DNA from: Toxoplasma gondii ME49 | Lineage: Eukaryota > Apicomplexa > Conoidasida > Eucoccidiorida > Sarcocystidae | Direction: 5' to 3' | DNA length: 64,000 nt | NCBI RefSeq assembly: GCF_000006565.2 | Contig: NC_031472.1 | Span: forward strand, 530,727 to 594,726 | Shown: positions 37,601 to 48,136 of the stretch, one piece after another | Layout of the letters: every line of letters begins with the position of its first letter | Position numbering within the stretch: the stretch's first letter is position 1 | Position numbers and translations under genes: made by a program | Notes under the pieces: generated by a model | Databases searched by the model: none | Told to the model about the DNA's origin: nothing | What the model saw: only the letters and a program-made list of their open reading frames with translations

Positions 37601-39954
37601 GCTCAATCGAGGACTAGGAGAGCAACACTCGGTTTACACACATTTTTCATCATTGGGATCCCTGCAAAAATTTGAAAAACGTCCGTGCAATGGCTTACCG
37701 CTGGGAGGTCTTGTGACGACCATTCCCTTGAGAACAACCGACTGCGACAGTCTTCCTCCAGTCAGCTTAGCAACTCGAATGTTTTCTACATCAAAGTCTT
37801 TTGGGTTGTTGGGAGGCATGACCATCGCGGCTGCCTGGGCGACGAGCTTGTGCAGCCGGCCCTCCGTGCACAGGGGCTTGGTCGCCACTGTCGACTCGAG
37901 CACTGGAAAGAAATTAGAAGCCCACACGGACAATCACGAGGTCCTACGAGTGAAGACCCCAACAACGCGTACACCCGCAGCGACAGAGAACGAGAGGAAA
38001 GCGAAACCAAACATGAAGCATGAAAAGCATTTGTGTTCGGATTCTCGGCAGATGCAAAACCCTTCGCAAAAGCGGGCTCAGTGTGCAGTGGGGTGCTTCA
38101 TTGAGACAGCCATCTCCTCTACGAGTGGGAACGCAGAAATGTGAAAGGGTAGATCCACTCTACACAACATCGCCTATGGGTCGCCGCGAATGCAGGCGCC
38201 TCGTTTTACCTTCAGCGAGAGCCTGTTCATCGTTCAGACTCTTGAGCGTGTAGCACACGCTCTCTTCCAAGAAAGCAGGCAACTTGGCGACGGCCATCTC
38301 GTAGCCTCGCGCGACGTCGTTTGGGTGTAGACCTTGCTTGAGGAGATACTCCGCCTGAATACGGATGCGGAGATAAGAACCGCGAAGCGTGACACACAGA
38401 GCACACGAAACTGTTGAAGAGACAGCCAGAGCCACAACGCTCGACGCGGACGGATGACCGCAAGATGGCCATGTGAAGTCGACAAACACAGCTAACGACC
38501 AGGCAACCGAAAAACGGATCGTGTACATGACAGCCAGTAATAAAAAACAGAAAAGAAGAGAGATGTGCCACAAGACGTTCTCTCCTTCCCCACCAAACCC
38601 GGCTTACAAGCTTTTGACTCGCGTCGCGTTGGTGTGGCGCACGCATAACGACAAACACACCAGTGAGCGCCTGACTCCTATGACCCACAACTCGTGACAC
38701 AGCAGGCACGGCATCTGCACCTTTAATGCAGCAGACTGTCCTCGCTCGCTTTTGCTGCCGTTTCTCTCTCCAGGTGTGCGCCTTCGGCCGTTCTCTTACT
38801 TGTGCCAAAAGCTGGCCAGCGAAGACGAGTAGGAGATTGACGGCGCCGCCAAACTCCTGCTGCTGCATCTCTGCCGCCATGGCGAGCATCTTGGCCGCGG
38901 GGTGCTGGACTTCGAGTTCCTTCACGATCAGAGAGGTGTGAGCAGTCACGATTCGCTTCCCGAGCGAAGTTACGACCAACTTTGACAAACTGTTTGGCCC
39001 TGTCAAAACGGAGCACGCCACAGACGCCGTTCGAGAGTCGTGCACACACCTTCGAAGAAACTCGAGGACAGAAGAGACGCCTTCAGATCGGCCAGGTTCT
39101 GCAACACAGCAGTCTGCAGGCCCTGATTTAACGCTTGCACGGCACAAGGATACTCTCTGTGCTGCATACGTCCGAACCAAACAGAAAAACACTTACCGAG
39201 AGATGTACGAGTGAGATCGGTGAGCGCCTTGCAGGCGTCGATGTTCTTGGCCGTTACCTCATCGATCCCGGTGAAGCTCCGATGGCCTTCCTTCAGGAGG
39301 CCCGAGAGGCCGTATCGGTTTGCGAACTGCAAAGGAAAACACGCGAAACGGCAACACGAGAAAATAAAAACCCAAAGAGGCTCCTTACTTTTCGGATTCA
39401 ATCTCGACAAAAATGCATAAATGCATATATATATATATATATGCGAACACGTGGATTCGGACTTGGCGATTCAGGTGTACACGCCTTCTTCAGGCGCCAC
39501 AAGAAGGGGGGAAGGACGAAGACTACCGTGCAGATGCACTTGTCGTCTTTTGCTCGTCTTCGAAGGGAATCCACACCAGGTGGTACAAAAAGAGAAACGT
39601 CTGAACGGAGGCGACTGACACGTCGACTCCTCGACGCGACAGGAACAGTAAGCAAACATACGTACCCGCCAAACTCAGCGTAAGCATCTTATCACATTCA
39701 CATATATATATATATATATACATATATGCATGTCTGGATGCGTGATTTAGTTCTTTGCTGCGAAGATCCATATGCGCCACCAAAAATCGAGCCAAGCGAG
39801 TGTGTTTCTCGTGTGCAGGCCGACAGTCAGTTATTGGAAGAGAATCCAGAGAAGCAGGAGAAGTAGCAACAGAAAAAACGACATTTTTCGGCCCTGCCCC
39901 TGGCCCCGGTCAGCCTCGATGACGTAAGCGGAAAGAAGCATGGTGTCTCACCAT
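34661..39954 (-). CDS. CCT8: T-complex chaperonin subunit theta (CCT8/TCP-1 theta), 556 aa, 11 exons
   Basis: Exons in transcript order: 39954-39952, 39326-39197, 38999-38800, 38354-38210, 37902-37699, 37169-36910, 36616-36551, 36165-35908, 35689-35578, 35275-35012, 34689-34661. Total 1671 nt, all phases agree. The protein is the theta subunit of the cytosolic eight-membered TRiC/CCT ring that folds actin, tubulin and other proteins. Diagnostic stretches are ELEVQHPAAKM (72-82), GVEQYAVLKFGEAFEMIPR and VDQIIMARPAGG near the C-terminus, followed by a short acidic tail ending PDLD. Length matches the family (about 550). Motifs of the ATP pocket are altered: the usual GDGT is GGAVN (95-99), the (N)D-A/G-AT motif is AHTSLI (64-69), and GGGATE is GAGAAE (409-414). 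The start is inferred: the only suitable in-frame ATG abuts the first 5' splice site. Confidence 0.93.
34962..34978. repeat. Poly-C homopolymer (about C17) in the last CCT8 intron
   Basis: A run of about 17 C on the + strand, read as poly-G in the CCT8 pre-mRNA. It lies inside the final intron (34690-35011). G-runs in introns can affect splicing, but nothing here shows that it does. Confidence 0.85.
39425..39442. repeat. (AT)9 microsatellite in CCT8 intron 1
   Basis: Nine AT dinucleotides in the large first intron of CCT8. A second TA tract lies about 260 bp away in the same intron. Confidence 0.85.
39702..39720. repeat. (AT)n microsatellite in CCT8 intron 1
   Basis: An alternating AT run of 19 nt followed by CATATATG. 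It lies in the same first intron as the tract at 39425-39442. Confidence 0.8.
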
Positions 39955-42900
39955 TTCGGTGGATAAACCGGAGACCGATGGCAGAGGAAGTAGCTCCGAG
40001 GCAGCAGCTGCAGTTAGGCGCCGCGTTAAAGAAAGACGCTGGTTCTTGCTCTGTGTTAATCGCGTGTGTGTTCGGACAGCTGCTGAAGCAGTCGGGAGAA
40101 ACGAGTAGAGAAGAACGGGAGGGGTGAAGAGAAAGAACTCAGGGTGAGGGGAGGGAAGGCGGAAAAACACTACGCGAGAGAATATGCGAAGAAGCGAATT
40201 TCGAAGGAGGGGGATGGGAAGGAAAGTTGGGGGAAGAAGAACAGAAGAAAGAATTCGGATGAGTCACCCAGTGCATGCAGGAAGACACGTGGCACACACG
40301 TGCGAAGGTGACGAGATTTCCTTCGGACAAGTAGAGGGAGTGTTCAGATGTTAGTGGAGAGATGGAGGAGCGGGAAAATCCCTGTGCGTTTTCTCGCAGC
40401 ATCAAAAACAGATCTTGACGTTGTTCTTCCACTCCGCACGACTCTACGGACGCTCGTGTTCCGGTCGTGGAGATGGGCGAGGAAAACAAATCCCGATACA
40501 GCTGAAGAGAGACAGACACTCCGACAGTCAGGAATCCGCGACGCTCACTCCCACAAGCACCGACACTGAAACACAAAAACAAGAGGCGCGAACAAAGAAA
40601 GAAAACAGCAGAAGAAAGGAAGATACTACACACCTCTTCTCGCCCTCCCCTCTGCCTCGTCCTCTGTGCTCCCACCTGTGCGCAGCGTGCTCTCACCGTG
40701 TGTCTTCCGTCTTCCACATGCAAGAGGTAGTATAGGGCTCCTCTGACTGAGTCTGGTTTTTAAAAAATGTGCATGCACATGCGGGCCTTTCACACCCGAT
40801 GAGTTTAAGAAATCATGATACAAATTGCCATTGTCCTGTGCTTACTGAGGGGATCGTCATATCGGCAAATTTGTTTTCCCCGTGTGTTCATCCGTGTCTC
40901 TCCGTCGGTGCCGTCGTGAGAATTTTCGGCGTCTTGGCGGAATCGGCAATTTCTGTTGTACGTGTAGACGTACCTACAACTAGTCAGCGTCAAAGATGTC
41001 TTGTACGATTTGCGTGTCACCGGACCAGAGTTCTTTCTTCTTGATGTGGCATCGCGCAGCGATTCCACTCAAAATGAGATCTCTGGAACGAGGGTAGGAG
41101 GTGGACAGAGTGGGATGTCTTTCTCTAAGTTACAACAGAAGAACCGAATTGAGGTGGTCAAAAGGGTAGACGGATACTCTCTTGAAGAGTTACATTCTTA
41201 CTTATGCTTGAAAAATGTTCTTCAGTTCCCGAAAAGAACGTTGACAGAGGCAATGGTGCGGGAAGAACTGGTCGGACAGCACGAGATATACCTACGGATA
41301 CGACGCGGTTGACACGTCCATGACTCAGGCGCTCGAACACACCTGCCTAATCCAAGCTGAATTCGGACAGACTTCAGCAATACACGTCTCATCAAGAGCA
41401 GAAAAAACGTACACAACACAGATAAAATATGTACGATTATACTTTTATTAATAAAAATCTAGTACACCCACAATAACAGTTGTGTCATGTCAGAAATTCA
41501 ATGGCAACATGAGAACAAGAGATGTCACAAGCGGGCCCGCAGCACATGCAGAAGATAGTGGGAGACACCAAGACAAAAGATAGACAGGAGGAACAACATC
41601 AGCAAAGGGGAAGTCACTAAGGAAGAGGGAGAAAGAAGAATGCGAGCCGCCCCGTTGCTGTGCTCTCTGATACTCCAAGTGACGACAGAGCGCGAAGACG
41701 AGGATTTTTTTCTTCGGGAATTTTTGTACAGACAAGCTCGGAGCAGACATCGAATGGGTTTGAGAAACCCTTGGTGACAAAAGAGAAGAAACTGTGTCTC
41801 TTAACCGTCTGTATTTGAGCATCACACTCACTCTTTAGTGGTCAGCAGCCTTCGTCCACCAATATGGTTTTCATTCGTTTGATAATCACTCAAGAGTATC
41901 TGTGTGTTTCTGTCCACTTCGCTCTGATTATTTCCTTCGCTTGACTGTATCTGCTTGCCGCTATTTCCTACTCTTTCACTCTCTGCTCCCTGCCACTTCG
42001 TGTTGCCACATCATGTTTTCAACTCCACTTCCCTCTTCTCTCTTTTCTTGGTCATTCTGCTTTTCAATCTCTCATCGCTCCCGTCAGGTTTTGTCTCTTC
42101 TTTCTCCTGACGGGACGCAGAAGTGGAACACAGAAGCACAGATATCTAGTCAAGAAAACAGACGCCTGCGAAAATGTCTAGCTACCAGATGGCAACGAAC
42201 AAGTGATGTTGCCGATGGAAAAGCGAAAAATGAGTCACGGCTTCTTCGTGGTTTCCCTCACAAGACAGAGGCGTCTTTGCCCCTGGAAAGAAGCAGTGAG
42301 AGATACAAGCTGTGATGTGCCCGTTTTTTCACACCAGTGTGTCATGAAGATCTTTTACAGTAGAGGACATCGCCGGCCGCGTTGCTAAAGAGTTGCTCAT
42401 GTCCATGAGCGCGATTTTCTCGACACACATGCACCGGCCTGAGCCACAACGCTTCCAGGTATAGAACATACATATGCAAAAATTGTACAGGTGCAGTATA
42501 TACTTATGTCGTTCGCTATACCCATCTAGACGTGAATGAACAAATCAGTTAAACAGGATGCACACTCACACGAGAACATACGTTTCATAAAAGAGACGGA
42601 CCGCTGTTGTTCTGATATCTCGAAACGTGTATACGATAAAAGGGAGTTTCTGCACAGCCAGTGGAAAGCCAGCTTCCTCGTGAAATATAACCCCGCTCGC
42701 ATACAAAACAGATTCCCAGGGACAGAGTGCGGGCAAAACGAGAGGACGCATACATGGAAATAATGCGTGCATAGATATGTGTCTCAATATGGATACATAC
42801 ATGCTTGCATACATCCATCGATATCTGCATCCACGTGTATGAAGACTTCCACGCAGTACAGTCAACCACAGAGACCCGGCGTTTTCTATCATGGTTGCTA

Positions 42901-43248
42901 GGGAGAGGGCGGACAAATAGGAAAACCGCAGGGTTACTTATTGACACTACGTTCCCAAAAGAGCTACTTCGCTAGACCAGACATCATAATCGCGCCTCAA
43001 CGTGTCTCCCCGTACACACATAAACACAGTTAGAGGGGGGTATGAAGTTAGTCGCAGTTGCTGACCCGCGAATCGCAGGGGACGACGACTTTGAACACAA
43101 CAATCGTTCCCCTAAGCATGTGCACGATGCAGTAAAAAACAAATAGTAGTGCGCGCATCCATATCAATTTATGCGCAGTTCCAGGCACAAGTCTATGTAT
43201 ACACACCCGTTTGTGCAGCGAATGCAAAGTAGAGATACAGTGTCTGGT
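39955..43248. other. Intergenic: CCT8 5' leader and hydroxylase 3' UTR
   Basis: About 3.3 kb between two minus-strand genes. The part next to CCT8 (to about 40720) is pyrimidine-rich on the minus strand and open in one frame, which looks like a 5' leader rather than coding sequence. The rest should include the hydroxylase 3' UTR. One plus-strand small frame at 41115-41312 is the only mildly protein-like stretch; see findings. Confidence 0.5.
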
Positions 43249-46200
43249 CTAGATCTTGAGGGAGACAGGAGGCATATGTACATCAGTTGAAACGTGCAGT
43301 GTCCGAGTTGCGTTGTCATATCTCGTTGCGAAAGGCTTGTGGATGTGATTCTGGATGTACCGAAGAAGACTGTCACGCGCATCTTTCAAGCTCTCCGCGA
43401 CGAACAAGACAGGCTGATACGTGGTGATCGGAAAGTCTTGCTGTGCTGCGTCCTCAGGGCGCCACTGACGAACCTCGAGCTGATAGGAACAGAGAAAAGA
43501 GGAAAGCGAGTAGCGGCGAATCAAGCTCACCTATCCAGCAGAAGACGCCAGCACGCATCAAACACACAGCACATGAACAACGAAGCATTTCTCAGTGACG
43601 GTGGAGAATCCGGGATATTGCTTAATCCGAGTAATGCTGGTGTGTGCCTTCATGGACAGGGAGCCAAGGAACGGACAGAAAAAGACAGAAGCAGAGAGAG
43701 CCTGCAACCGTAAGAAATACAATGTCGCAAAGGAAAAAGCAACCAGATAGATGGACACCATGAAACAATACACAGAGTCGCACAACGAACAAGGGGAAGT
43801 GCTTGGTGATGGCAACAGTATAAACAGCGGCGGTGATTCTGTGCTGGCGTGCGGAACGTAACCTAATTGAGAGTGAAAGGTGCACACAATGGAGATGAAC
43901 ATTCTAGTGCCGCCTGGTGCGCTCTTCACATACTTTCCCATTCGTAGGACAGGTCGAGTGTCGGAGTTCCCCTGGTGAGGAGAGCAATCCTGCGCCATAT
44001 GCAGCCAATTCCATTTCATTTCCCGGATTGCATAGCAGCCCAAATTCGACTGAAAACCAGTACAAACGCTGGAGTCGGGCAATGTCTTCCTCTGAAGCCC
44101 CTAGAGACGCGAGCCCGAGAAGTTGCGAAAAATCTGCAAAATCCTGCAAAGATACCGAAACACGCGCACATGTATGTATATCTAAATGAGCACGTTGAGC
44201 ATGCGTATACACAAACGTCGCCTGAATATCAGTCAGTCTGCGCGACTTTATGTGGTGCGGCGAGCAGCAGTCTGGCGAGTAAATCATGCTCTTGAGGAAG
44301 CTCCTAGACCGTCAAAAAGGAACGTGTGTAAGTCAGAGCTCTCCCATATCCCACATTACGGTGGCGCGCGAGCAGAGCAGACACTAGCGGCGGATGCACT
44401 GTGGTTACAGCAACTCATTGGCGAAATGAAATCGTTGTGTCACCAAACAGCGATAGAGCAACGCGCTAAAACAAAAAAGTACCGGTTAGTGCATACCGGA
44501 TTTGCCAACAGAGGGGCGTGGCCGAGGAGCTCGTGTACGACATCCGGCTCAGGAGTGTACAGAGGAGCCGAGTGGTGCCGAATGTACTGAGTTGAGAAAA
44601 ATGTGCGGAACGCGAGCGCGTTCATGAAGTCCCTGGCCGACAGAAGGCCTGGAACGGGTCTCAGTGTAAAGCCTGAACAGAAAAGAAGACATTCAAGAGC
44701 AGAAGGCTCTCATGGGCGCGAAGGAGCACTTGTTGACAAAGACGAAACAGACAGATATGTCGTGCTAGCAGGAGCAGCGATACAATCACAGAAAGCTGAG
44801 GGCGAACAAAATCACGGGCATCGGGAGCCAAAACGCCCGTCAGAGCGCATGCGTTTCTTCACCACCACGAAGCACAGGAGGGCGAACGTTTCCACCAACA
44901 GAGCAACCAGATCATTCGCGTCTCGAGAGAAGCCCCAAGCGTGCAGGCACGTTTGAGGCTGGTTGATTGCATGTTTCTGAGTCCCTACGTGAGTTAAAGT
45001 TAGAGGCACTTCCTCTTTCGCTCGAGATTGCTGCGCAGCCAAGCGCCTACCATACGACAGTGTAAGCGTTCGGGGAAGACGATCTGTCCTTTGCGCTCAT
45101 GAGAAACAACTTTTCGTCCTTTTCGCGCGCAGCATCAGGTTACCGTTTTTGGCTAGGCACATATATGCAGTGGCAATTCTATATAGGCATATACTGATCT
45201 ATGGTTACACGTCTGCGCGGGTGTATTGCTTGTTTCACGACCAATGTGGACGAGCGCCGTGCGACCGCACCTGTTTTGGCCTTGATATACTCATTGACCT
45301 CTGCAACCTGAGGAATTGTGTCCGGCCCGTAGACACGAGCATCCCTCAAACCTGCCAGCACTTCGTTGTATTCGTTGCAAGCTAGAGTGGGGTAGAGATC
45401 CGTCAGGATGCCCCACACGTGTTTCCACGTCGCCGTTTCTGAAGAAAGGAGACGAAGAAGAAATGTAATTTGGAAAAGGACAGGAAAGAGGGGAAACGAC
45501 ATCTCGAAAGAGCCAATGGATGATCCGGTTCTAATCACTCTTTTTAGCTGGTGGCCGTGAACAGGAGGAAACACCCAACGGACACCGGGAGGAATCCGCA
45601 AAGAAAAAGGAAAAAACGCCAAAAGTGGGGAATGTTATTCAGGCCACTTAATCATCACCTCGTTGCATTCCCTTGTTGGAAAGATTCGGGTCTTCCCATC
45701 ACTGCTCCTGCCTTCGAGACACAAAAGGGTCTTGAATACCAGTGAACGCCACAGCAACAGCAATCACGAGTACCATGGAAAAGGACTCCTTCCCGGCGAA
45801 TATGCATGTGTATTTGGATGTCTCATGGCCTTACGCACCTCGTGGTGTATAGTCGATAATTCCAACTGCCCGTCCGGCTTTATGATTTTCTGCGCACGAT
45901 GCAATCTCTTGACGTCTCTTGCGATAAATGACGTCGTGGAAACCAGGGTGGTCCGCCTCAAGGTCTTTGCCTGTTTGAAAGAGAGACCGAATAGAGCAGA
46001 GAAATTGAGCGCTAACTACACGCGCGGACGACATATAAGTAAAGGAAAGGATGGCAGCGAGAGACATAGAGCAGCGCAGAGGAGAGAAAGAAAATCCCCG
46101 AAACAGACGACAAGTATGGTTGAGACAACTCGATCCACCTACTCTTCACAGGCCTTCATCAGTTCACCTACCTCTTGCAACAGGCCCTCTTCTATTCGTG

Positions 46201-48136
46201 TTTTCATGTGTGTTCCCTCTCCATCTGTGCGTACACACTGTTTCTAGCCCGTGCCCAAGTGAGCCAGCTACAGACCATACATCCACCCACCTCCATCAGC
46301 GTGAGAATGAAATCCTTGTCTTGCGCATCTCGCCTCACCCACTAGACGCCCATGTGCAGGTCGATTAAGCATGTAACTCTCTGGTCATCGTGTCAGTCTG
46401 TCGATATACTGGTGACACTTCAGCTAACTATGTACAAGTAAATTGTCTCCGACACGACTTCCCAGAAAAAGTTGGCTTTCCTGGAGTACGACATACCCGC
46501 GTCAAGAGTGTGGGAAGCAATGCGATCGAGGTCTTCTGGAGACCGAGGGAACCACGGGACATCCGCTGGCGCCCCGCGAGTAAACGCCACACAGTACGAC
46601 CCCAGTCTGTCAATCAACTGCGTGGCATTCTCTGATTCCCATTCTCCCTCGAAGCTGATGGAAACAGTCCTACAAAAAAATCACACATGGGACTTGTGAC
46701 AACCAGATGGAGAAAGAGGAAATCACGGGCGACACAGAGAGCAGACAGACGACACGAGAAATGGACGCGAAAAACTCTTACATGCAAAGAGAGAAAATGA
46801 GCTGACGACGGGTCTATACCGGAGTGCATGACACGCAAACCGCAGATGCAGGCAAGAGAGAGAATCTCCGATCAGGAAATCAAAACATTAAAATGCAGCC
46901 GACTTAGTGATCGGAGTGGACGAATGAGAGAAAACGGAAACAACAGCACATATAATGAAACACCAATGACAACCAGAATTTTCTCAACCCTGTGAAAACT
47001 TCGTTCATCTTCCTACTTATTGGATGTACGAATTCAAAATCACACAATTTTAAAAAACAATTGCAGCCAATTGTGCAGAGAGGTGAGATACGTTCATCGA
47101 CCTTGTTAACCCTACACAGCCGCAGGGTCTCAGTTTCCAAATACTCACATCTTCCGTAGATCCAGAGGATCCGGAGAGCTCCTAATCTCAGTGATGTTCA
47201 CATTGTACGCAGCGAAAATGGCCTGTCACATGCAGTCAGAAGAAAATAGAACCGAGCATGAGGAAGGGGAGCCCGTTGATGAACGTAGACAAGTGGGCTG
47301 TAGGTGGGCACACATATTTATGCCACAGAAGGAAACATGTCGCGTTGCAGACTCCCTCTACTGTTTCGTATTCATTCTTCTCCCACTGTTCCCTGCATCC
47401 TAGAGAGAGAAAGTGCAACAAAAAGTGACCTTCCCAACCAGATAAAAACACAACTCGGAAGGACGCGCAGTTGTGTTCAAGCCGTCTTTGTCCGTAGGAC
47501 AACAGTCAATTCAAAAAAATCGTGCAGGCTTACAGCCAACTCAGAAATAGAGCCCACTCGGTCTTCGATTTGACAGGAAACGTTATTGATCGACAGCCTT
47601 CGTGTTGATGCTCTCGTGCTCGGGCCTTCGGTGGCGCCACCGCTTGCTACACCGTCCGAAGTTCTGCCTTGCACTTTTGTCTGCTGCGGGGAGCGTGTCC
47701 GTAGAGGATCTTCCCTTGTCCCTTCCCTTCCCTCCGAGAAACTGCAAGTAAGAATGGCGCCATTGGCAGTGGTTGTCGATTCGGCAACAGAGGAGGCAAA
47801 CTCCCTCGCCGCGACAAAGGGACGTCCCTGCAACGTAGTTCGGCGTCGTTCCTCTCTCTGGCATCGTGCCACTGAAATGTGAAACGTTGCTGGCAAGGAA
47901 AGAGCTTTGTTTTGACAGGACAGGCGAAACAGTCCACAGCCAAATGCAGAGAAACGGGACTGCGGGCAATTGATCGCTGCTACAGATTCTTGGGGGACAG
48001 CAGAACAGGCTCGGGAGAGGAGACCCCGTAGTGTCACGTGTGCACGCAGCGCGGTGGATAGAGACATCGATTTAGAATGCGTTACGGTGATCGGAGACAT
48101 ACGGAAACAAGATGGCGATTGTGGTCCTTCTTTCAT
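43249..48136 (-). CDS. AAH: Biopterin-dependent aromatic amino acid hydroxylase (phenylalanine/tyrosine hydroxylase), 8 exons
   Basis: Exons: 48136-47534, 47222-47149, 46669-46497, 45970-45839, 45438-45271, 44672-44497, 44143-43934, 43479-43249. Total 1767 nt, phases agree. The enzyme hydroxylates Phe to Tyr and, in the T. gondii relatives, Tyr to L-DOPA, using tetrahydrobiopterin, O2 and Fe(II). An ACT-like regulatory domain spans residues ~187-240 ([18 protein letters not shown]). The catalytic domain begins at VPWFPR and contains [21 protein letters not shown] and [12 protein letters not shown]. Iron ligands His430, His435 and Glu475 (in WFSVEFG) keep the exact +5/+40 spacing of mammalian H285/H290/E330. 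From the ATG at 48136 the protein is 588 aa. An in-frame ATG at 48067 gives 565 aa, which agrees with my recollection of the published T. gondii enzymes and may be the true start. RRLSI just before the ACT domain could be a kinase or ASP5-type site. Only one copy is in this window. Confidence 0.94.

Noticed and set aside
40139..40723. 194-codon minus-strand frame upstream of CCT8
   Set aside because: It is pyrimidine-biased leader sequence with no link in phase to CCT8 and no family resemblance.
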